20,049 bases of DNA from a virus, in the IMG/VR virus record IMGVR_UViG_3300034684_000123, positions 1 to 20,049 of that record. One strand, written 5' to 3'. Shown here in pieces: positions 14,481 through 20,049 of the stretch. The position numbers and the translations under genes were made by a program. Within the stretch, counting starts at the first letter, position 1. Each line of letters opens with the position of its first letter. The notes beneath the pieces were generated by a model that worked only from the letters and a program-made list of their open reading frames with translations, made no database searches and was not told the DNA's origin.

Positions 14481-17003
14481 CTAAAAGAGATCAATAAACC
14501 TGGTTTCGGTTGTACCATCCTCGTATTCAATCATAACTTCAATACCGACTTGTCCATTAGGTCCTTTTTGAAGATTCTCTGATGCAATCTGAGCTGAGAA
14601 TGTGTAACTCCTCCTGCTTGCTGGATAAATAGTTTGAGATAGACTTTTTGTCATGCCTAAAACCCCATCAGCTTTAAAGGAAGCATCTCCTGAGACACCA
14701 TTGTTTGGATCAACATCAAACCCTGAATTGAGCCAGTAGGTGATCCCGTCATCGGCTCTTGAATTTCTTAGATGGTTAAAGGGGACTAAATCTTTTACTT
14801 CCTGCCTGTCAAGGACATCGGCTGAGGATAAAATATCGGCAGCTTTATCCCACCCAGCAGATGCATCCCCTAATTCTCTTAAGGTGGTGGATAGCTCCAG
14901 CACTGTTTTCCATGGCTCTTGTAGATTGTACTGCCTGCGCACCACACGAGTTTTTACTGACAGATTTAAGTCTTTATCATCAACGGTAACGATATCTCCA
15001 AGATTCCAAGCTTCATGTTCATATCCCGTCAGCACAGATAAATCCATAGCTGAAAGAACATAGGAAATTCTAGGCCTTGAATACTGTGCTAATCGCATAT
15101 TAGCAAACTCGAGCATCTGATAAGGATTGCTAAAGGATGAGGCATCAAGGGTTGCCACTCTTACTTCTGATGAGTAACTGTAGTCCTCCACATATTCTTT
15201 ATTGCCACTAATAGAGGCAAATGTCATCCCATCTTTTCCATATGCATAAAGTCGAGTGATTAAGCTTCTTGTATCTACTACCCTTTGTATGCTTTTCATG
15301 TTTTTTCTATAGCAAAACAAGGCTCCACTATCAGCACCGCCAAATGTCAGAAGATGAACTAGCCGGTTAGCACTATCAAAGATCAGATCTCCACCATGAA
15401 TGTTTTGTGTGGCACGAAGAATTGATAGCGCGTTTTTCTCTGTAGATTGCCATGTTCTCCTTGTACTTACAGTGACATTCCCTAAAGCCCAACCAGTACC
15501 CAGCAAGGCATAATGCATAGGGGCCTCTGGTGTTTCAGCGACAAAATCCATCGGCTCTTTTGCCGCGCTGAAGGAAAGATCATAAAAGGAAGCTTCCGCA
15601 TATACTTGTGTAATCACTCGACCATCAGAAGTTTTCTCATCTGTCGTGGTCCGAATTCGGTACACATCATTTACAATCTGCACCTGTTTCTCATTATCCA
15701 AAGACTCTCGCTTGAGATCATGAAATGGCAACTTAAATTCCAAGATATCGGCGCCATTTACCTCACTGGTTACAATGATGTCAAAGGCATTTTCTAACAC
15801 CGCTTCCCACGCACCGTTGGTATCCAAGACAACGGGTCTTGCAAATCCCAGCCTCTCATAAGGAGGTTTCGGAATATCATGAAGCTGTATTTCTATAAGC
15901 TTAGGTGTTCTTGTTGTATCTTGAGTGGTCAAGGTAATTCGATAACGAATATAAGCTCTATTCGGTGACTGAAGTTCTCCGCTGGGTCCCACTGACTGCC
16001 ACTGTGTCCAACTGACTAAATCATCAGAGGTGGAGGTTTCAACAAGGGAGATGGCGGTTACCCCTGCTGTGTATTCGCTGGTTACGGATACTCGTCCTGT
16101 TCCTGCAAGACCACAGACAGCTGCGGTTGTATAAAGCTGACCATTTTGAGCATAAACACCACTTGTTGCCTTCAGCATAACAGTACCCGGCTCCGTTAGA
16201 GCATCTACATCAGCGGTACTGTCACCACCGTTTGCCAAGATAGAAGATTTGAAGTAGGAAATAAGCTCCTCCATGGTAAGCTCAGAATTCTTTTCATAAA
16301 ACCAATCATCAAATCCGCCCGCGTAATAATAAGTATCAGCGAGCATTCCCATGACAATATTAGCAACACAATTTTGATTCAAATCTCCCGTAAAAGTTCT
16401 AATGGGCGATTGCCAAACAGCACCATCACTTCGGTCACAGACCAAATTTTGTACTCTTTTGCTATTTACTTCAATGATGGACGCTATAAAATACCAACCA
16501 TTATTCCTAAGCGTAATACTTGGTGTTTCCGTTTGATCATAAATCAGCGAACCCGATGCATTGTAAAGCATCAGTCTTAATCTACCTTGGTATAAGGAAA
16601 CATAAAAAATCGGCTGTCCCGGTCCATGTCTGGTATTAAAAATGGGAATGAAATTTTGACCAATGGAATAAGTTGTCGGGTTAATCCATCCGCCCACTAC
16701 GATTTTTTCTCCTAAATCACTAAAAAAGCTACCGTCATTGGTAGCCACTAGATGGGTTCTTTCGCTTGTAGGATTGACAATGTTTTGCCTGAAAAATCTT
16801 CCAAGTCTACCTAAGACCAAACTAGCTGAAGTTCCTGACCATCCGGAAACAAAGAAGTTTCTGTTATTACCTGACGCATCTAAAAGCATGGTGTTTCCAT
16901 CTGGCGCTGATTCATTAAATCGCCAAAGTCCAACGGTCTGATCACTTACTGGAAGCTCGCCTGTGAAATCTGTTTGCACTGTTAAAATCGACTTAATGGC
17001 CAC
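14481..17003 (-). CDS. Tal-like tail hub/tip protein with N-terminal LamG domain
   Basis: An 840-residue tail-associated protein. The N-terminal 20-245 residues form a LamG/concanavalin-type lectin domain (VGLWRFNES..LLDASGNNRNF, VVGGWINPTTY, NNGWYFIASII, AGGFDDWFYEKNSELT). A short beta-rich link follows. Then comes the Prophage_tail/endopeptidase-tail hub (about 390-760: RPVVLDTNGAWEAVLENAFDIIVTSEVNGADILEFKLP, DVYRIRTTTDEKTSDG, VEDYSYSSEV, AWNLGDIVTVDDKDLNLSVKTRVV). The C-terminus (about 770-840) looks like a carbohydrate-binding jelly-roll (HLRNSRADDGITYWLNSGFD..YTFSAQI). It lies at the tail tip and should bind surface glycans and position the channel. The start is GTG 17003 with a near-perfect GGAGGTGAT lying over the Dit stop, so translation is coupled to Dit. 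Confidence 0.88.
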   Translation of the reverse strand: MAIKSILTVQTDFTGELPVSDQTVGLWRFNESAPDGNTMLLDASGNNRNFFVSGWSGTSASLVLGRLGRFFRQNIVNPTSERTHLVATNDGSFFSDLGEKIVVGGWINPTTYSIGQNFIPIFNTRHGPGQPIFYVSLYQGRLRLMLYNASGSLIYDQTETPSITLRNNGWYFIASIIEVNSKRVQNLVCDRSDGAVWQSPIRTFTGDLNQNCVANIVMGMLADTYYYAGGFDDWFYEKNSELTMEELISYFKSSILANGGDSTADVDALTEPGTVMLKATSGVYAQNGQLYTTAAVCGLAGTGRVSVTSEYTAGVTAISLVETSTSDDLVSWTQWQSVGPSGELQSPNRAYIRYRITLTTQDTTRTPKLIEIQLHDIPKPPYERLGFARPVVLDTNGAWEAVLENAFDIIVTSEVNGADILEFKLPFHDLKRESLDNEKQVQIVNDVYRIRTTTDEKTSDGRVITQVYAEASFYDLSFSAAKEPMDFVAETPEAPMHYALLGTGWALGNVTVSTRRTWQSTEKNALSILRATQNIHGGDLIFDSANRLVHLLTFGGADSGALFCYRKNMKSIQRVVDTRSLITRLYAYGKDGMTFASISGNKEYVEDYSYSSEVRVATLDASSFSNPYQMLEFANMRLAQYSRPRISYVLSAMDLSVLTGYEHEAWNLGDIVTVDDKDLNLSVKTRVVRRQYNLQEPWKTVLELSTTLRELGDASAGWDKAADILSSADVLDRQEVKDLVPFNHLRNSRADDGITYWLNSGFDVDPNNGVSGDASFKADGVLGMTKSLSQTIYPASRRSYTFSAQIASENLQKGPNGQVGIEVMIEYEDGTTETRFIDLF

Positions 17004-17007
17004 CTTA

Positions 17008-17781
17008 TCACCTCCATCTGCTCTTAGCCAGAATCCTTAACTCGGAAATTGTTGCTCCCGCCACAGTGATTGAAATTTCATTATCTCCCTTATGAAGAAC
17101 AGGAAAATTCAGCTCATCCAAGCCTGGTAAACCATTTCTCAATGTGTTTCCGTTTGTATCAGTTATTTTGGCTGTCACTAGTCCACTGTCAATGACAAGA
17201 ACTTCATCTGCTGTCAAAGCTCCAACAACTCGTAATTCTTCACCATTTGTTGTAATCGAGATATAGGTAGAGGATGAACTGTTAATTGTACCCTTTAGTT
17301 GATAAACGGGTTCTGAGTCAGCATTTCCGGTTAATCTTTCAATCACATGGTTGCCTTCACTGGAAATTGTAAATTGCTCATCAGTCAAAGCATAAGCATG
17401 AGGATCTGGGCAGATAAACTTAATGTCAAATGCCCCTGCCGCTCTAAGTAGCCTCTCACAATCCACCTGCTCAGTAAGACGTGCGTAAAAGTAACGGTCA
17501 GGAATATCATCCAACACAAGCTGCTTTAAACCATTCATGGGGTTTAGCCACTCAGCTAAGCCATCCAATACTTCTACTAGTTCAGCAAAACTTTTTTGTG
17601 GGTATACATTACAATTAACGATAATGATTCGCTCTGAGCTATCACAACCAAAATCAGCAACCCCCGCTTTACCTGGTACCATTTCATAGGAGTTTCTAAG
17701 GGCGGGCGATGCCTGCCAACTTGTGAGCCTTGCTTTTATCTTCATGTCCTTTGAACTAATGCCGTTATAAATAAATCCCAT
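17008..17781 (-). CDS. Distal tail protein Dit (Siphovirus tail component)
   Basis: A 257-residue protein of the Sipho_tail/Dit family, which forms the hexameric ring joining the tail tube to the tip hub. The N-terminal ring domain contains MGFIYNGISSKDMKIKARLTSWQASPALRNSYEMVPGKAG and NCNVYPQKSFAELVEVLDGLAEWLN followed by GLKQLVLDDIPDRYFYARL, the family's usual strings. The C-terminal half (about 140-257) is a galectin/carbohydrate-binding-type beta-sandwich (SEPVYQLKGTINSSSSTYISI...NFPVLHKGDNEISITVAG). It starts at ATG 17781 with AAGGAGGGCG upstream, and its stop overlaps the ribosome binding site of the Tal gene. Order TMP-Dit-Tal is the standard siphophage arrangement. Confidence 0.93.
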   Translation of the reverse strand: MGFIYNGISSKDMKIKARLTSWQASPALRNSYEMVPGKAGVADFGCDSSERIIIVNCNVYPQKSFAELVEVLDGLAEWLNPMNGLKQLVLDDIPDRYFYARLTEQVDCERLLRAAGAFDIKFICPDPHAYALTDEQFTISSEGNHVIERLTGNADSEPVYQLKGTINSSSSTYISITTNGEELRVVGALTADEVLVIDSGLVTAKITDTNGNTLRNGLPGLDELNFPVLHKGDNEISITVAGATISELRILAKSRWR

Positions 17782-17794
17782 ACATCGCCCTCCT

Positions 17795-20049
17795 TTACGT
17801 TGTAATAAATCGGCCCTGTGCTCGAGAACCGGTCTGCATTAAATTGTAGAGTTCTTGCGATATCTTTCGAATATCATCTTCACTGCGGACAATCATCTGT
17901 TGAATGGTAATTAAAGAGCCACCAAGCATTCCATATCCGCCACCTGCACCACCATTTACATTTACATCGGAGTCTAAATTAAAATCTGTGGGTATGACCT
18001 TTTGCATATCTTCACTAACATCATCCATAGCCTTCTCAAAGCCTACACCGATACCTTCACCCATGTTTTCACCAATACCTGCGAAAACTTGAGATGGAGA
18101 TCGGATGCCTAAAAGTCCCTTAACTCCTTTGACAATTCCACCAACCATATCACTGACTTTGTTTTTAAGCCAAGTCACCATGGAGGCAATACCATCCCAG
18201 AGTCCTCTGGCGATGTTTTTACCCACATCAATGATGGCCGGAATGGCTTTCCCTAAACCAGTCACTATGGCTGTAATAATCTGAGGAATTTGTGCCACTA
18301 ACTGCGGAATAGCACGAATCAATCCTGCCGCAAGCTGAATAGTAAGCTGAACACCCATCTCAATAATCTTAGGTAGATTTGTGGTGATAAAAGTAATAAT
18401 GCTACTAATAATTTGCGGTAAAGCCTGAATTAAGGTAGGCAGTGCATTTAAGATACCTTGTGCCAAACCACTGATAATTTGGAAAGCCGCTTCTAGGACC
18501 AGATCCAGATTATTAATCAATGTTTCTACAATCAAAATCACTGCTTCTACGATGGACGGAATTAGTTCCGGCAGTGCTTCACCAATGCCAGTTGCAAGGG
18601 TAACAATCATAACAAGTGCCGCCTCAACAAGGGCAGGGAGATTAGCAATGATTCCGTCCACTAAAGTTAGTACCAACTGAAGCGCCCCTTGAGTTATCTG
18701 TGGCAATGCCTCAATAAGACCTCCCACTATGGTCATAATAATATTTGTCGCTGCATCAATCAGTGTTGGTAAATTATCCAAAATACCGTTAACAAGAGCA
18801 ATGACTAGCTCAGGAGCAACTTCTGCAATGGCAGCTATCAGTCCAGTGACCACATCTAAGATTTGGGGAAGAATTACCGCTATCTGGTCTACCGTTTCTT
18901 TGGCTCCAGCTTTTAACTGTTCCCCTGCACCTTCTTGTCCTGTGATTAGTCCTGTAAGACCATCAAGGATCATGGTAAAGCCGGGGAGGAGTTGGGAAGT
19001 GATATTGTTTTTCACACCGGTAAAAGAACGGGTAAGATTATCCATGGCATCGGTATACTCGACTGCAGCATCGATGGATTTATCACTCATCACAAGCCCT
19101 AGCTCGCTGGCTTTGTTCTTTAAGTCTTCTGTGCTTTCTGCCGTTTGGTTTAAAAGAGCTGCAAGTTCCACTGATGAGTTTCCAAGGAGATCATTGGCAA
19201 TGGCCGCTTTTTCGCCTTCATCAGCAATACCCTGCAGTCCTCTCACCGTCATCTCAAAGATTTCTTCTCTTGATTTTCCTTGGAGATCTTCCATCGAGAT
19301 TCCTAATCGCCTGAATTTATCAGTGGCAGAAGTACTACCGTTGATGGCATCATCAACCGTGTTATTTAGTTTTTTCATGCCATTTTCTAAAGTAGATATG
19401 CTTGCACCATTTTGTGAAAGCACATAGTCCCACTCTTGATAGCCTTTTCTGGAAAGTCCTATGCGTTGACTTGCTTTATCAATCTCATCTCCAGCTGCAG
19501 CCGCATCATTAGCCATGTCATAAAGCTTTTTACCGGCGGCAACGGCGGCAGTTCCAATGGCGGCCATAGCCGCTCCGATTGCCACACCGATTCCTTTGAC
19601 AATACTGCCTAGTTTCTCAAATTTTCCTCCCGCATCATCTGCAACGTTGGCACTCTTTTTTATCTCATCGCCAAAATCGTCCGCTTCATTTCCCGCTTCA
19701 TCAAAACCTTCACTTGCTTCATTTAGTGCTTTGTTATTTTCACCAAGCTCCCGTTCCATCTTATTTAAATCAGCGTTGGCATTATTAAGTTGGATTTGCC
19801 AAGCCTGCGTTCTCTTATCATTTTCACCAAAGGATTCAGCGGCATTTTTAAGGGCAGCTTCCAAAGTACCGATTTTATTCTTTTGTGCATCTATTTCCTT
19901 ATTTAAAACTTCATTTCTTGCCGTTAAGGCCTGGACAGATTTATCCTGCTTATCAAACTGTGAGGATACCAGTTTCATCTCAGATCCCAGAACCTTAAAT
20001 GTCTGATTGATGTCACGAAGTGCACTTTTAAATTCCTTCTCGCCCTCAA
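17795..20049 (-). CDS. Tail tape measure protein, 5' end outside window
   Basis: The frame is open to the right edge (EGEKEFKSALRDINQTFKVLGSE precedes the first internal ATG at 19978), so the true start lies beyond the window and that ATG should not be taken as the start. About 750 residues are visible. A polar coiled-coil part (LTARNEVLNKEIDAQKNKIGTLEAAL) is followed by a Gly/Ala-rich membrane-like segment (IVKGIGVAIGAAMAAIGTAAVAAG), then globular TMP sequence (SQRIGLSRKGYQEWDYVL). A hydrophobic repeat array follows (DNA 18182-18775), then the C-terminal tail (GLLGIRSPSQVFAGIGENMGEGIGVGF, a TMP hallmark). The protein sets tail length and helps DNA pass the membrane. Its modest size suggests a fairly short siphophage tail. 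It overlaps no gene; Dit starts 14 bp after its stop. Confidence 0.94.
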   Translation of the reverse strand, partial: EGEKEFKSALRDINQTFKVLGSEMKLVSSQFDKQDKSVQALTARNEVLNKEIDAQKNKIGTLEAALKNAAESFGENDKRTQAWQIQLNNANADLNKMERELGENNKALNEASEGFDEAGNEADDFGDEIKKSANVADDAGGKFEKLGSIVKGIGVAIGAAMAAIGTAAVAAGKKLYDMANDAAAAGDEIDKASQRIGLSRKGYQEWDYVLSQNGASISTLENGMKKLNNTVDDAINGSTSATDKFRRLGISMEDLQGKSREEIFEMTVRGLQGIADEGEKAAIANDLLGNSSVELAALLNQTAESTEDLKNKASELGLVMSDKSIDAAVEYTDAMDNLTRSFTGVKNNITSQLLPGFTMILDGLTGLITGQEGAGEQLKAGAKETVDQIAVILPQILDVVTGLIAAIAEVAPELVIALVNGILDNLPTLIDAATNIIMTIVGGLIEALPQITQGALQLVLTLVDGIIANLPALVEAALVMIVTLATGIGEALPELIPSIVEAVILIVETLINNLDLVLEAAFQIISGLAQGILNALPTLIQALPQIISSIITFITTNLPKIIEMGVQLTIQLAAGLIRAIPQLVAQIPQIITAIVTGLGKAIPAIIDVGKNIARGLWDGIASMVTWLKNKVSDMVGGIVKGVKGLLGIRSPSQVFAGIGENMGEGIGVGFEKAMDDVSEDMQKVIPTDFNLDSDVNVNGGAGGGYGMLGGSLITIQQMIVRSEDDIRKISQELYNLMQTGSRAQGRFITT
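18182..18775 (-). repeat. Nine tandem 22-residue (66-bp) repeats in tape measure protein
   Basis: Nine consecutive units of exactly 22 codons, each starting N/A-L-P or A-I-P and continuing with a pattern of hydrophobics then G-(I/L). Examples are NLPTLIDAATNII..., ALPQITQGALQLV..., ALPTLIQALPQII... and AIPAIIDVGKNIA.... Units start alternately with N and A through the first eight, giving a 44-residue superperiod. No unit deviates in length. DNA identity between units is low; the periodicity is conserved at protein level. Confidence 0.85.

Noticed and set aside
17675-17690. TACCTGGTACC as a third copy of the CTACCTGGTAG box
   Set aside because: Only the central bases agree, the flanking blocks are missing, and it lies inside the distal tail protein coding sequence.
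18182-18775. Regular 66-bp periodicity as a CRISPR or DNA satellite
   Set aside because: Units are conserved in protein pattern, not in nucleotide sequence, and lie in one long coding frame.
18729-19427. 232-aa plus-strand ORF antisense to the tape measure gene
   Set aside because: Low-complexity Ser/Ala/Val translation arising opposite the repeat-rich tape measure protein; no ribosome binding site and no family resemblance.

Overview
The window is the late/lysis/integration end of a temperate siphophage (prophage) of a low-to-moderate GC Gram-positive bacterium, most likely a member of the Clostridia. This rests on strong AGGAGG-type ribosome binding sites, tight ATGA/TAATG-style junctions, and gene families (Dit/Tal tail tip, class 4-1 holin, DUF2800/DUF2815, three tandem serine recombinases) typical of clostridial phages. 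I cannot name a species. Every credible gene lies on the minus strand, so biological order runs from the right edge to the left.

Layout in transcription order. (1) 20049-11213, tail module: tape measure protein (its N-terminus lies outside the window), distal tail protein, a Tal-like tail hub carrying a LamG-type lectin domain, two small related tail-tip proteins, and a large GH18 glycosidase whose TIM barrel appears to be interrupted by carbohydrate-binding domains. A terminator hairpin follows. (2) 11125-9774, lysis module: holin, then an amidase-LysM endolysin, closed by a strong terminator. (3) 9727-5435, a self-contained early-type block: a 42-nt leader element, two small proteins, a DUF2800 protein (Cas4/AddB-like Fe-S nuclease signature), DUF2815 (proposed ssDNA-binding), and a family A DNA polymerase. 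(4) 5434-5163: a second copy of the leader element, here folded into a terminator-like hairpin that contains the Shine-Dalgarno sequence of the next gene, a small SHOCT-like protein. (5) 5101-221, integration module: two large serine recombinases flanking a 138-aa catalytic-domain-less one. The third is split by a 1.33-kb IS3-family element with a 5-6 bp target duplication, so the prophage may be impaired in mobility. (6) 1-220: non-coding, with an 18-bp palindrome and hairpins, a plausible site for the phage-host junction.

Most notable points: replication-type genes placed between lysis and integration and bracketed by two copies of the same 42-nt element; the SD-in-terminator hairpin; the clean reconstructable IS disruption of a recombinase; the interrupted GH18 barrel; and nine exact 22-residue hydrophobic repeats in the tape measure protein.
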